A stretch of 64,000 nt of DNA, taken from NCBI GenBank assembly GCA_028281235.1, contig JANQKG010000029.1, forward strand, positions 1 to 64,000. The letters run 5' to 3'. Below the pieces are notes generated by a model, which was not told where the DNA came from, ran no database searches, and worked only from the letters and a program-made list of their open reading frames with translations. Position numbers and translations under genes: made by a program. Shown piece by piece: positions 45,949 to 55,050 of this stretch. Within the stretch, counting starts at the first letter, position 1. Every line of letters starts with the position of its first letter. This DNA comes from Afifellaceae bacterium (GTDB lineage Bacteria; Pseudomonadota; Alphaproteobacteria; Rhizobiales; Afifellaceae).

Positions 45949-46722
45949 CTAGCTGCCGTAGACGTCGAAGGCGAAGTATTTGTCGTTGATCTCTTTGTAC
46001 TTGCCGTTCTCGCGGATCGCCTGAATCGCGGCATTGAACTTCGCCTTGAGATCATCCTCGCCCTTGCGGATGCCGACACCGGCGCCTTCGCCATTGATGA
46101 CGGGATCAGGCGTCAGCGTGCCAAGAATCCGGCAGCACTGGCCGTCGTCGCTCTCCAGCCATTTCGACAGCACCACAACGTCGTCGATGGCGGCGTCGAT
46201 GCGGCCATTGGCGAGGTCGAGTTTATACTCGTCCGGTGTCGGGTAGAGCTGCAGGTCGGCGTCAGGGAACTTCTCCTCCGCATAGTTTGAGTGGGTGGTT
46301 GCCGATTGCGCGCCCATGCGGATACCGGAGAGATCGTCCGGCGTTACGCCCTTCAACTCAGAATCCAGCGGCACGGCGATCGCCGGCGGGGTGTTGTAGT
46401 ACTTCTCGGTGAAGTCGATGACCTCCATGCGCTCCTCGGTGATCGACATGGAGGCGATGATGGCGTCGAACTTGCCGGCGAGCAGCGCAGGGATCATGCC
46501 GTCCCAGTCCTGCACGACAAACTCGCACTCCACCTGCATCTCCTCGCAGAGCGCGTTGGCGATATCGATGTCGAAGCCGACGAGCGAGCCGTCCGCTTCC
46601 AGGTTGTTGAACGGCGGATAGGCGCCTTCGGTGCCGATACGGACTTTGTCCTCAGCTGCGGCAAGCCCAGCAGAGAAAACAATCGCGGCCGCAGTGGCGG
46701 CCAAACGGGTGAGGATACGCAT
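45949..46722 (-). CDS. Basic amino acid ABC transporter substrate-binding protein
   Basis: 257 residues from ATG at 46722, which follows GGGAGG by 4 bases; an ATG-like start at 46737 is less likely. A signal peptide (RILTRLAATAAAIVFSAGLA, cleavage near AAAE) exports it to the periplasm. Mature residues KVRIGTEGAYPPFNN and GFDIDIANALCEEM match the lysine-arginine-ornithine/histidine-binding family (SBP_bac_3), with DWDGMIPALLAGKFDAIIAS and SMSITEERMEVIDFTEKYYN as the next conserved blocks. Ligand preference (Lys, Arg, Orn, His) cannot be decided. First gene of the operon. Confidence 0.93.
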   Translation of the reverse strand: MRILTRLAATAAAIVFSAGLAAAEDKVRIGTEGAYPPFNNLEADGSLVGFDIDIANALCEEMQVECEFVVQDWDGMIPALLAGKFDAIIASMSITEERMEVIDFTEKYYNTPPAIAVPLDSELKGVTPDDLSGIRMGAQSATTHSNYAEEKFPDADLQLYPTPDEYKLDLANGRIDAAIDDVVVLSKWLESDDGQCCRILGTLTPDPVINGEGAGVGIRKGEDDLKAKFNAAIQAIRENGKYKEINDKYFAFDVYGS

Positions 46723-46865
46723 ACTGCCTCCCAGCAAGTAGGTTCAGGGTGTGCCCTGATGTTTGCAACAACAGGGCCGCGCGGCCCGTCCAGTGGCGAG
46801 CCGGCTTGGGTGGCGACAGTCTGCCGCGATTTCTCTCGGAATCAAAGTGGTTTGCGGCGACCGCC

Positions 46866-47097
46866 CGTAGCCCGGATGGACAGAAGCGCAATCCGGGACA
46901 GAAGCGCGACCGCGATCAAACCTCTTGTTGTCATCCCGGTTTGGCCGCCAGGCCAAGACCGGGACCTATGAACACACACGTGGCGCTAGTGGTTATGGGT
47001 TCCGGACAGCCTCGCGTTGCTCGGCTTCCGGAATGACAAAGGAGAGTGCGGCGCAGATGGCCCGCGCCTTTCGCTTACGCTCCATGCGGGCTACGCC
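46866..47097. repeat. Repeat cluster upstream of the binding-protein operon (types A and C)
   Basis: Type A at 46866-46897 (GTAGCCCGGATGGACAGAAG onward), a C1/C2 pair at 46929-47040 (TCATCCCGGTTTGGCCGCCA facing a C2 ending TCGGCTTCCGGAATGACAAA), and an inverse type A variant at 47065-47097. It lies between moeA's 3' end and the binding-protein gene's 5' end; bases 46738-46865 show only the probable promoter region. Confidence 0.8.
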
Positions 47098-47125
47098 TAC
47101 GTCATGCGAATATGCCGGTTTTCGG

Positions 47126-48403
47126 TCAGGGCGCCAGGCCAAGCCCGGAAAATGGCAGGAAGGTCACCAGGCCCCCGCGCCGCACCGAGGGAATGTCTTC
47201 TTCGATCTCAATCAGCCCGTCCGCTTCGCGGAGCGAGGTGATGAGGCCGGAGCCGTCGCGTGGGAATTTCTGAACCACAGGGCGCCCGGACTGATCGGCC
47301 GAAAGCCGCCCGCGGAGGAACTCGCGCCGGCCGGTCTTGCGCGTGGCGATCTCAAAATCCGCGGCGAGCTGAAAGCGCTGCGGCTCAGGCCATGCGCCGC
47401 CGGCCATCACCGTCAGCATGGGCCGCACATAGATCAAGAAGCAGACGAAGGCGGCAACAGGATTGCCCGGGAGCGCCACGACGGCACAATCGCCGATCTG
47501 CCCGAAGCCGACCGGGCGGCCGGGCTTGATAGCAAGCTGCCACAGGTGCCGTTTGCCGAGCGCGGTGAGGCTTGCTGCGAGATGATCCTCCTCGCCCTGC
47601 GACGCGCCGCCGGTCGTGATGATGGCATGATGCTCCGCAGCGAGCTTGGCGAGTGTCTCGCGTACCGTGTCGGAATCGTCCGGTAGGACGCCGGCATCGG
47701 TCAGCTCACAATCGGCGCCCGCCAGAAGTGCGTCGAGCAGCGCGAAGTTTGAATCGTAAAGCTGCCCCGGCTTCAGCGGCACTCCCGGGCGGACGATCTC
47801 GTCACCCGTTGAAACGGTCGCGATCTTCAGCCGGCGGAAGACAGAAAAATCCGTCTGTCCGATGGATGCGATGGCGGCGATCTCCTGCGGCCTCAATCGT
47901 GTGCCGGGCTCTGCCAAGACGCCGCCCTTTGCGAGATCCTCGCCCGCTTTGCGCCGGTTCGCGCCGGGCTTGAGGCCGGGCGGAATGGCGACGAAAGCCT
48001 GCGCGTCCTGCACATGCGGCTCGCAATCCTCCTGCATGGCGACAATGTCGGCGCCGTCGGGCATGGCCGCGCCGGTGAAGATGCGCACGGCCGTGCCGGG
48101 CATGTGCGCGGAAGCGGCGTGACCAGCAGCGAGCCGCGCGACGACCGGAAAATAGCCGCCCGCGGCGTCGTAGTCGCCGCTGGCATAAGCATAGCCGTCG
48201 ACCGCTGCATTATCGGCGGGCGGCACGTTGCGCGGGCTGACGATGCGCTCCGCCAGAATGCGGCCGTGAGCGGCCGTGAGCCCAATCCGCTCCGCCTCCA
48301 CGACCGGGCCGACGCGTTCGCGCAGGATCGCCAGCGCATCGTCGTGACGAAGCCGTTCGCTGTCAGTGACAAAACAATCGTCGATGAGCCGGCGCTCAGC
48401 CAT
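47126..48403 (-). CDS. moeA: Molybdopterin molybdenumtransferase
   Basis: 425 residues. MoeA inserts molybdate into adenylylated molybdopterin to give active molybdenum cofactor. The conserved entry motif is NVPPADNAAVDGYAYASGDY (residues about 58-77), followed by RIFTGAAMPDGADIVAMQED, the MoaB/MogA-like subdomain with TTGGASQGEEDHLAASL, and LPGNPVAAFVCFLIYVRPML near residue 310. The C-terminal barrel ends in LITSLREADGLIEIEEDIPS. It overlaps mobB by 8 bases and is the last gene of the moeA-mobB-mobA cluster on this strand, so all are probably co-translated. Confidence 0.95.
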   Translation of the reverse strand: MAERRLIDDCFVTDSERLRHDDALAILRERVGPVVEAERIGLTAAHGRILAERIVSPRNVPPADNAAVDGYAYASGDYDAAGGYFPVVARLAAGHAASAHMPGTAVRIFTGAAMPDGADIVAMQEDCEPHVQDAQAFVAIPPGLKPGANRRKAGEDLAKGGVLAEPGTRLRPQEIAAIASIGQTDFSVFRRLKIATVSTGDEIVRPGVPLKPGQLYDSNFALLDALLAGADCELTDAGVLPDDSDTVRETLAKLAAEHHAIITTGGASQGEEDHLAASLTALGKRHLWQLAIKPGRPVGFGQIGDCAVVALPGNPVAAFVCFLIYVRPMLTVMAGGAWPEPQRFQLAADFEIATRKTGRREFLRGRLSADQSGRPVVQKFPRDGSGLITSLREADGLIEIEEDIPSVRRGGLVTFLPFSGLGLAP

Positions 48404-48914
48404 CCGTCTGTTTTAGGCTGAGCTCCGCGGCGATGAAATCCGCCAGGCCGTTCACGTCGTTGAGGTCGAACAGCGGCCGGCCCGCGGAATCGGTGGGAAA
48501 GTCGGCGGCGATCGCGCGGATGGAGGCATCGTCGTCGGCCAGCTTCTGCTCCCGGCTGGTCGCCTGCCGGCGCACTTCGATCTTCGGATGGCCGGCGCGC
48601 TTGTATCCTTCAATCAGTATCAGGTCGCAGGGCGAGATGCGCTCCAGCGCGGCCTCCAGCGGCGGCTCGGGGCTGTCGCGGAGCTCATGCATCAGCGCCC
48701 AGCGCACGCCGGAGACGAGCATCACCTCCCGCGCGCCGGCCTCTCGGTGGCGGAACGAATCCGTGCCGGGGTGATCGACGTCGAAGGCGTGATGCGCATG
48801 CTTCAGCGTGGAGACCGTCAGCCCGCGCTCGGTGAACGTCTTGACGAGCCGCGTCAGCAGCGTCGTCTTGCCAGAGTTCTTCCAGCCGGTGACACCGAAG
48901 ACGGGGGTTGTCAC
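48396..48914 (-). CDS. mobB: Molybdopterin-guanine dinucleotide biosynthesis adapter protein MobB
   Basis: 172 residues. A P-loop GTPase-like protein: Walker A GVTGWKNSGKTTLLTRLV at residues 7-24, and HAHHAFDVDHPGTDSFRHRE, ILIEGYKRAGHPKIEV as family-specific blocks. MobB is thought to help MobA attach GMP to molybdenum cofactor. Its start overlaps mobA by 4 bases and its end overlaps moeA by 8, so the three are translationally coupled. Confidence 0.95.
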   Translation of the reverse strand: MTTPVFGVTGWKNSGKTTLLTRLVKTFTERGLTVSTLKHAHHAFDVDHPGTDSFRHREAGAREVMLVSGVRWALMHELRDSPEPPLEAALERISPCDLILIEGYKRAGHPKIEVRRQATSREQKLADDDASIRAIAADFPTDSAGRPLFDLNDVNGLADFIAAELSLKQTDG

Positions 48915-49573
48915 GCAGCGCGCCCCTCGATCGCCGCGGCGGCGACTTCCGCTTCGATTGCGTCTTCCGGCGTGTTGACGTTGAAGAACGGATCGATCGT
49001 CTCGCCGTTCGGCAGTGCGATCTCATCGAACGGCACGTTCAGCCGGATATAGCGGTCGGCGAAGACCAGGATCTTGGCGTGCTCACCGCTGGTCAGGAAC
49101 GCCTCCAGATCGTCGGCCAGCGCCACTGGCCAACGGCCCATCACCGGGTGCGTGCCGGCAGGCGAAGCGGCCAGCGCAACGGTGTCTTCGGCGTCGCCGC
49201 CGCAATCGGCAAGCTGCTGCACCAGGTTTGAGGGAATGAACGGCGTATCGGCGGCCACAGTGACGAGGAAGCGCACCTCCGGTGCGTTCGCCTGAACCCA
49301 GCGCATGCCGGCGAGGAGGCCGGCCAACGGCCCCGCGAAGCCGTCGATCGTATCGGGAACGAACGGCAGGTCGTAGGCGGCAAAGCGTGCTGGATCGCCG
49401 TTGGCGTTCAGCACGATCTGCTCCACTTGCGGGCGCAGGCGCTCAATGACGCGATCGAGCATGGGCTTGCCGCTAAGGGTCACGAGCGGCTTGTCGCCGC
49501 CGCCCATGCGCTTGCCAAGCCCGCCCGCCAGGATGACGCCGATGTGGGAGGTTTTCTGTGCTTGTTCGCCCAT
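48911..49573 (-). CDS. mobA: Molybdenum cofactor guanylyltransferase
   Basis: 220 residues. MobA transfers GMP from GTP to molybdenum cofactor to make the MGD form used by formate dehydrogenases and other DMSO-reductase-family enzymes. The nucleotidyltransferase signature GVILAGGLGKRMGGGDKPLV is at residues 12-31; other blocks are FVPDTIDGFAGPLAGLLAGM and VTVAADTPFIPSNLVQQL, whose Asp binds metal. It begins 8 bases downstream of fdhD, which supports a shared role in supplying bis-MGD to a formate dehydrogenase. Confidence 0.95.
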   Translation of the reverse strand: MGEQAQKTSHIGVILAGGLGKRMGGGDKPLVTLSGKPMLDRVIERLRPQVEQIVLNANGDPARFAAYDLPFVPDTIDGFAGPLAGLLAGMRWVQANAPEVRFLVTVAADTPFIPSNLVQQLADCGGDAEDTVALAASPAGTHPVMGRWPVALADDLEAFLTSGEHAKILVFADRYIRLNVPFDEIALPNGETIDPFFNVNTPEDAIEAEVAAAAIEGRAA

Positions 49574-49581
49574 AGCCGAAA

Positions 49582-50484
49582 TTACTCCGCCGCCTCTCCG
49601 GCGATTGCGCGCGCCGCTTTGCGGACATGGTGGGGCGCTTCTTCGTCGGCAACCGACGCGTCAGCGTCAAAGATAATGCGCTCCGTTCCCGCCAGCGCCA
49701 CGAACCGTCGCCCACGGGCGCGCCCGATCAGGGTCAGGCCGGCCTGCCGGGCAAGCTCAACGCCCCAGGCCGTGAAGCCGGAGCGCGAGATGAGGATGGG
49801 TATCTCCATCATGACGGTCTTGATCACCATCTCGGAGGTGAGGCGCCCGGTCGTATAGAAGACCTTGTCGTGCGGGGAAATAGTGTTCTGCCACATCCAG
49901 CCGGCGATCTTGTCGACGGCGTTGTGGCGGCCGACATCCTCCATGTAGACGAGCGGACGATCCTCCTCGCACAGTACACAACCATGGATGGCGCCGGCCG
50001 CCAGATAGAGCGACGGCGTCGTGTTGATCGTCTTGGTGAGGGCGTAGAGCCAGCTCGTCCTGAGTCGCGCGTCGGCGGCGAGCGCGATGTCCTCAAAGCC
50101 CGCCATGACGTCGCCAAAGATTGTGCCCTGTGCGCAGCCGGAGGTCCGTGTCTTCTTCGCCAGCTTTTCTTCGTAATCGGTTTCGCGTTCGGTACGCACA
50201 ATAACCACGCCGAGTTCATCGTCATATTCAACGCCGGTCACCGGGTTGTCGGCCGGCAGCATGGCCTGGTTCTTCAGGTAACCGACGGCCAGCAGCTCCG
50301 GATAATCGCCGATCGTCATCATGGTGACGATCTCCTGGCTGTTCAGGTAGAGCGTCAGCGGCCGTTCGGTGACCACCTTGGCCTCAGTCGGCGCGCCGGT
50401 CTGATCGATACCGGTCACCGATCGCGACAGGCGCGGATCGTCGGGGTCGGGCAGCACTGTCTCGGTCGGGGGCAGCTCGCGCAT
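49582..50484 (-). CDS. fdhD: Formate dehydrogenase accessory sulfurtransferase FdhD
   Basis: 300 residues from ATG at 50484; a TTG at 50520 would add 12. FdhD passes sulfur from a cysteine desulfurase to the molybdenum cofactor of formate dehydrogenase, making it active. Conserved blocks: VVTERPLTLYLNSQEIVTMM, the catalytic loop TRTSGCAQGTIFGD, CVLCEEDRPLVYMEDVGRHN, and SEMVIKTVMMEIPILISRSG. The loop has one cysteine, not the CxxC of E. coli FdhD. The neighbouring mobA, mobB and moeA fit the pathway, but no formate dehydrogenase gene lies in the window. Confidence 0.94.
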   Translation of the reverse strand: MRELPPTETVLPDPDDPRLSRSVTGIDQTGAPTEAKVVTERPLTLYLNSQEIVTMMTIGDYPELLAVGYLKNQAMLPADNPVTGVEYDDELGVVIVRTERETDYEEKLAKKTRTSGCAQGTIFGDVMAGFEDIALAADARLRTSWLYALTKTINTTPSLYLAAGAIHGCVLCEEDRPLVYMEDVGRHNAVDKIAGWMWQNTISPHDKVFYTTGRLTSEMVIKTVMMEIPILISRSGFTAWGVELARQAGLTLIGRARGRRFVALAGTERIIFDADASVADEEAPHHVRKAARAIAGEAAE

Positions 50485-50545
50485 GGCGGAGACAATAGGT
50501 AGCGCCCCCGCACGGGACAAGCGGGCCTAGCTGACGGTCCGGTGG

Positions 50546-51787
50546 TCAGGCCTGGGGTCGGTTCCGCGGGTAGAGCACGAGGGCCACGATCAGGGCCAAG
50601 GCGGCGGCCCCCAGCATCAGGAGAAACATGGGCGTTGCGGAGGTTTGGCCGGTAAGAACGGCGCCCGCGACTGCCGAGATCGCCGCGCCGACGCCCATCT
50701 GTGCGGCTCCGGAGAGGCCGGCAGCGGAGCCGGCAATATCGGGCCTGACACTGACGGCGCCGGAGATTGCGCTCGGCAGGGATACGCCGTTGGCGATTCC
50801 GACCAGAATCATCGGCAGAAACAACGCCTCGGCGCTGGCCATCCCGGCAGAGAACAAGATGAACGGAATGGCGGCGCCAAGAAGCGCGAGGGCCGACCCG
50901 GCCAAAATCATGCGTGCGACGCCGAAGTGCTCCGTGAAGCGGCCGGCGAGGTAATTGCCGGCCACGTAGCCGACCGGGGCGGCGGCGAACCACAGCCCGT
51001 AGATTGCCGGCGAAAGGTCGAGGATGCGCTCGGAGACGTATGGCGTGCCGCCCATAAACGCGAAGAAGACGCCGGTGGTCAGGCTGCTGCTTGCGGTGAA
51101 CAGCACGAAGTCGACGTTGCGCACCAGCGCGCCGAAGTCGCCAAAGACCGTCGCGAAGCTCAAGCGCTCGGTCGGCTGCATGTTGGTTTCCGGCACATAG
51201 ACCCAGGCGACGGCGATGCAGCACGCGCCGAGGATGGCAGTGAACCAGAAGATCGATGTCCAGCCGAACGCCGCCTGCAATAGGCCGCCGATCGTCGGCG
51301 CGACCATGGGCGCCACGGCGAGGCCCATGGTCACGTAGCCGAGCATGCTTGCCGCCTGTCGCCGCTCAAAGAGGTCGCGGACGATGGCACGGCTTAGAAC
51401 AATTCCCACACAGCCAGACGCACCCTGCACGATGCGGATGGCGATCAGCACATCGATCGACGGCGCCGCGGGGGCGAGGGCGGTGACCGCCACAAAGACG
51501 AGAAAGCCGCCCAGGAGGACCGGTCGACGTCCGAACCGGTCGGAGAGCGGACCGATGATGATCTGCGCAATGGCAACAGATGCCAGGAACGCGGAGAGCA
51601 TGAGTTGGACGCGCGCATATGGCGCGTCGAAGGCCAGCGATATCGCCGGCATGGACGGGACGACCGAGTTGATGGCGAACGGGCTCAGCCCGGAGATGGC
51701 GATCAGCGCGAAAACGGCCGGCCGGCGGGGCGCGGAGGGCGTCGGGCCGGCGTGCGGTTCGCATCTCTTGATTGTTGCGTCGTTCAT
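50546..51787 (-). CDS. Bcr/CflA-family MFS drug efflux transporter
   Basis: 413 residues from ATG at 51787, overlapping the DMT transporter stop by 4 bases; an upstream frame runs on but inside that gene. About twelve membrane helices. The major-facilitator loop between helices 2 and 3 reads GPLSDRFGRRPVLLGGF, and the Bcr/CflA-type helix 1 and 4 regions are FAINSVVPSMPAISLAF and RIVQGASGCVGIVLSRAIVR. These proton-driven exporters commonly remove bicyclomycin, chloramphenicol or sulfonamides; the natural substrate here is unknown. The overlap with the DMT gene suggests one transcript. Confidence 0.9.
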   Translation of the reverse strand: MNDATIKRCEPHAGPTPSAPRRPAVFALIAISGLSPFAINSVVPSMPAISLAFDAPYARVQLMLSAFLASVAIAQIIIGPLSDRFGRRPVLLGGFLVFVAVTALAPAAPSIDVLIAIRIVQGASGCVGIVLSRAIVRDLFERRQAASMLGYVTMGLAVAPMVAPTIGGLLQAAFGWTSIFWFTAILGACCIAVAWVYVPETNMQPTERLSFATVFGDFGALVRNVDFVLFTASSSLTTGVFFAFMGGTPYVSERILDLSPAIYGLWFAAAPVGYVAGNYLAGRFTEHFGVARMILAGSALALLGAAIPFILFSAGMASAEALFLPMILVGIANGVSLPSAISGAVSVRPDIAGSAAGLSGAAQMGVGAAISAVAGAVLTGQTSATPMFLLMLGAAALALIVALVLYPRNRPQA

Positions 51788-52707
51788 CGCGGCAGCGTGC
51801 GTGCGGCTGGTTCGGATGCCATGGCGGCGCCGGCAATTTTGACCTTGCGCTCGCGGTAGAGCGTGTAAAGCCCAGTGGCGATGAGCACCGCACTTCCGAT
51901 CAAGGTGAGGGCGTCGGGCCAGACGGCAAAGACCAAGATCTGAACGAGGATCGCGAACAGCATGACGCTGTAGCGGAATGGCGAGATCACGGCGATTTCG
52001 CCGTGACGCATGGCCTCGATGATCATCAAAAAGGCGAAGGAGAGGAGGAGGCCGCTTCCCGCACACAGGAACAAGCCGCCCATGGTCAGCGGACCCCAAA
52101 ACGAAAACGGCAGCATGATCAGTCCAAGCACAATCATGGCGACAAGCGACAACGTCACAACGGCCAGCGGGTGCATGTCTTCAGGCAGTTTTCGCGACGA
52201 CAGATCACGCAGCGCAATGAAGCCGACGGCCGCGAGCGCCGAAAGCGACCAGATGTTGAAACCTTCCATGCCCGGGCGAATGATCATCAACACCGCACCG
52301 AGACCAATCAGGATTGCGGTCCAGCGGCGGATGCCGACCCGCTCGCCAAGCACGATCGCCGCAGCTGCCGTCACGGCGAGTGGAATGATCTGAATGACGG
52401 CGGTGGCGTTGGCGATGTTCATGCGGGCAAGTGCCGCCAGGTAGAACGCGGTCGCCCCGATCTCGCCAACGGTTCTGAGCCAGATCACGCGACCGTTCAG
52501 CCTGAAGTTGCTGAATGCGCCCTGCTGCACGCTGATGATGACAACGACCGGCAACGCGATGATGCTGCGCAGGGCAACGACCTGGCCGACGGAGAGGGTC
52601 TCAGTGGCCAGCTTCACAAAGGTGTCGCTGAGGATGAACCCGATCGATGAACCCAGCATGAAAAGGATGCCGCGAGCGTTCTCGCTGAAGGGGGAGGCGG
52701 TGGACAT
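51784..52707 (-). CDS. DMT-superfamily (EamA-type) transporter
   Basis: 307 residues from ATG at 52707, with GGGGGAGG upstream on that strand; in-frame codons reach 52767. Ten membrane helices as two EamA repeats; the first has LGSSIGFILSDTFVKLAT and VVALRSIIALPVVVIISVQQ, and the second LLLSFAFLMIIEAMRHGEIA with VISPFRYSVMLFAILVQILV. EamA proteins export amino acids and small metabolites, but the substrate cannot be told from sequence. Coupled by 4-base overlap to the MFS exporter gene. Confidence 0.9.
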   Translation of the reverse strand: MSTASPFSENARGILFMLGSSIGFILSDTFVKLATETLSVGQVVALRSIIALPVVVIISVQQGAFSNFRLNGRVIWLRTVGEIGATAFYLAALARMNIANATAVIQIIPLAVTAAAAIVLGERVGIRRWTAILIGLGAVLMIIRPGMEGFNIWSLSALAAVGFIALRDLSSRKLPEDMHPLAVVTLSLVAMIVLGLIMLPFSFWGPLTMGGLFLCAGSGLLLSFAFLMIIEAMRHGEIAVISPFRYSVMLFAILVQILVFAVWPDALTLIGSAVLIATGLYTLYRERKVKIAGAAMASEPAARTLPR

Positions 52708-52855
52708 GGGGCTCAACTGGCGGGTGCCAGAGTGGCCTAACAGGTCACACCGGCCGGCGGAAGGCATAGCTCGGAGGCGAGCTATGCACTCGCTTGGGGT
52801 GTGCAGGGTGGGCTAAGGTGCGCCGCCGGCCCCACTCTCAGGAGAGGATTCAGAA

Positions 52856-53506
52856 ATGGCCACCAACGGCAACGGCCTTGCCGAACGCTTCCGGGATATC
52901 GTTCGATCGGAGGCGGAGCTTCGCGACGTCCTCGGCGAGCCGAGTCCGCGCGCCAATGCGAAAGTGATCCCCATCGTCGACGATTTTGCCGCCCGCTTCA
53001 TCGCCGCGTCGCCGTTCATTCTTATCGCAACGGCCGACGCCGACGGCGCGATGGACCTTTCGCCGAAGGGCGACCCCGCGGGCTTCGTGAAGGTGCTCGA
53101 CGAAAAGACCATTGCCATTCCCGATCGCCTCGGAAACCGCCGGCTCGATTCCTTTCGCAACATCCTCGCCAATCCCGATGTCGGGCTGATCTTCCTCATT
53201 CCCGGCGTCAACCACACACTGCGCATCAGCGGCAAGGCGATCATCGTGCGCGATGACGATCTGCGTCAGTCGATGGCCATCAACGGCAAGGCTCCTGATC
53301 ATGCGATCGTGGTGGCGGTGGAGCGGGTGCTCTCACATTGCCCGAAATGCATGATCCGGTCGCATCTGTGGAAATCGGATGCTTGGCCGGACGCCGCGGC
53401 CGTGCCCTCGCTCGCCGAAATCCTGGTTGAGCATGCGAAGCTGGCGGAATCGGCCGACGAGCTTCAGATGGCCATCGACAATGATTCCGTAGAGCGGCTC
53501 TACTGA
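52856..53506 (+). CDS. PPOX-fold FMN-binding protein (pyridoxamine-5'-phosphate-oxidase-like)
   Basis: 216 residues. A split-barrel flavin-binding fold of the pyridoxamine-phosphate-oxidase class, MSMEG_1061-like subgroup: FIAASPFILIATADADGAMD with DLSPKGDPAGFVKVLDEKT, then IAIPDRLGNRRLDSFRNIL and VGLIFLIPGVNHTLRISGKA, ending in HCPKCMIRSHLWKSDAW. Members reduce or oxidise small molecules with FMN or F420; the substrate is unknown. Not involved in vitamin B6 synthesis by sequence. Ends 3 bases before the tail of moaA. Confidence 0.85.
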   Translation: MATNGNGLAERFRDIVRSEAELRDVLGEPSPRANAKVIPIVDDFAARFIAASPFILIATADADGAMDLSPKGDPAGFVKVLDEKTIAIPDRLGNRRLDSFRNILANPDVGLIFLIPGVNHTLRISGKAIIVRDDDLRQSMAINGKAPDHAIVVAVERVLSHCPKCMIRSHLWKSDAWPDAAAVPSLAEILVEHAKLAESADELQMAIDNDSVERLY

Positions 53507-53509
53507 AGA

Positions 53510-54535
53510 TCAGCCGCCCGTCACGCTCATATGACGTGACACGGCCGGCGCCTGCGTACGGCGGTCGATGACGAAGTCATGGCCCTTGGGTTTGCGGGTG
53601 ATCGCCTCGTCGATAGCGCGGTTCAGGAGTTCGTTGCCTTCTGAGGCACGCAAGGGCGCGCGCAGATCGGCGGCGTCATCCTGGCCGAGGCACATGTAGA
53701 GCGTGCCCGTACAGGTGATGCGTACGCGGTTGCAGCTCTCGCAGAAATTGTGGGTCAGCGGCGTAATGAAGCCGAGGCGGCCGCCGGTCTCGGCCACGCG
53801 CACATAGCGCGCCGGGCCGCCGGTCTTGTAGTCGATGTCCTCCAGCGTGAAATGCTCGGCGAGCTCCGCGCGCACCTGCGACAGCGGCAGATATTGATCG
53901 GTGCGGTCGCCGTCGATGTCGCCAAGCGGCATTGTCTCGATCAGCGTCAGGTCCATGCCCCGGTCGTGCGCGAAACGCAGCATCTCCGGGATCTCGGTGT
54001 CGTTGACGCCCTTCAGCGCCACGGCGTTGATTTTGATCTGCAATCCGGCCTGTTCAGCAGCGCGAATGCCGGCCATCACCTTGCCGAGGTCACCCCAGCG
54101 GGTGATCGCCTTGAACTTCTGCCGGTCGAGCGTGTCGAGCGAGACGTTGATGCGACGGACGCCTGCGTCCCTGAGGGCGGGCGCGAAGCGCTCAAGCTGT
54201 GAGCCGTTGGTTGTCACTGTCAGCTCATCCAGCGCGCCGGTCTCAAGATGCCTTCCTAACGCTTTGAAGAGGCTCATGATATTGCGCCGGACGAGCGGCT
54301 CGCCGCCGGTGATGCGGAGCTTGCGGACGCCCTTGTCGATGAAAGCGCCGCAAAGGCGCTCCAGCTCCTCCAGCGTCAGGAGGTCGCGTTTGGGCAGGAA
54401 GGTCATGTCCTCCGCCATGCAGTAGACGCAGCGGAAGTCGCAGCGGTCCGTGACGGAGACGCGCAGATAGGTGACAGCGCGCCCGAAGGGGTCGATCATC
54501 GGGCCTGATCCTGCGCTTTTGTCGTCCACGGCCAT
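53510..54535 (-). CDS. moaA: GTP 3',8-cyclase (molybdenum cofactor biosynthesis protein A)
   Basis: 341 residues from ATG at 54535; an open frame upstream to 54898 is antisense to the DUF971 gene. A radical-SAM enzyme that, with MoaC, turns GTP into cyclic pyranopterin monophosphate, the first step of molybdenum cofactor synthesis. The N-terminal cluster motif CDFRCVYC is at residues 32-39 and the C-terminal cluster is held by [18 protein letters not shown]; the usual C-terminal GG is present (SVTGG). [13 protein letters not shown] is the SAM-binding GGE motif. It lies 4 kb from moeA-mobB-mobA, with transporters between, and moaC is not in the window. Confidence 0.96.
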   Translation of the reverse strand: MAVDDKSAGSGPMIDPFGRAVTYLRVSVTDRCDFRCVYCMAEDMTFLPKRDLLTLEELERLCGAFIDKGVRKLRITGGEPLVRRNIMSLFKALGRHLETGALDELTVTTNGSQLERFAPALRDAGVRRINVSLDTLDRQKFKAITRWGDLGKVMAGIRAAEQAGLQIKINAVALKGVNDTEIPEMLRFAHDRGMDLTLIETMPLGDIDGDRTDQYLPLSQVRAELAEHFTLEDIDYKTGGPARYVRVAETGGRLGFITPLTHNFCESCNRVRITCTGTLYMCLGQDDAADLRAPLRASEGNELLNRAIDEAITRKPKGHDFVIDRRTQAPAVSRHMSVTGG

Positions 54536-54652
54536 CTCCACTAAAAACCTGCTGCTGCCAGCTTGCGCTGAGCCGACTGAACAACAATCTAGTCGGCTGC
54601 ACCGGATGATCCAAGGGTCGTTGGGTGACGTATCTGTGCGGAGGACGCAAGC

Positions 54653-55015
54653 TTGACAGCACCTTGGCCAACGGAAATCCGGCTGTCGAAGGACCGCCGC
54701 ACGCTCTCCGTGTCGTTTGACAACGGGGAGCGCCACGCGCTTGCAGCAGAGTATCTGCGGGTCTTTTCGCCGTCGGCGGAGGTGCAGGGCCACTCGCCGG
54801 AGCAGCGCAAGGTGCTGGGCGGCAAGGCGGACGTGCTGGTGATCGACATTGAGGCGGTCGGCAATTACGCCATCAAGCTGCGCTTCGACGACGCCCACGA
54901 TACGGGCATCTATTCGTGGGACTACCTTCAGAAGCTCGGCACGGAACGCGAGACGCTATGGGCGCGCTACCTGGAAGAGCTTGAGGAGCGCGGCCTGGTG
55001 AGAGAGAGATCCTAA
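54653..55015 (+). CDS. DUF971 domain protein
   Basis: 120 residues from TTG, with GAGGAC 5 bases upstream. The DUF971 domain (GBBH-like N-terminal) fills the protein: [40 protein letters not shown], and [20 protein letters not shown]. In gamma-butyrobetaine hydroxylase this domain binds zinc; stand-alone copies lie beside moaA, mrp or sulfur/Fe-S genes in many proteobacteria. Here it is divergent from moaA across 117 bases. Function unproven; a link to cofactor maturation is inferred from location. The zinc-ligand cysteines of GBBH are not visible. Confidence 0.85.
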   Translation: MTAPWPTEIRLSKDRRTLSVSFDNGERHALAAEYLRVFSPSAEVQGHSPEQRKVLGGKADVLVIDIEAVGNYAIKLRFDDAHDTGIYSWDYLQKLGTERETLWARYLEELEERGLVRERS

Positions 55016-55050
55016 CCGGCCGCGTTTCCACGTCGATCGTCAAAGCCGGC

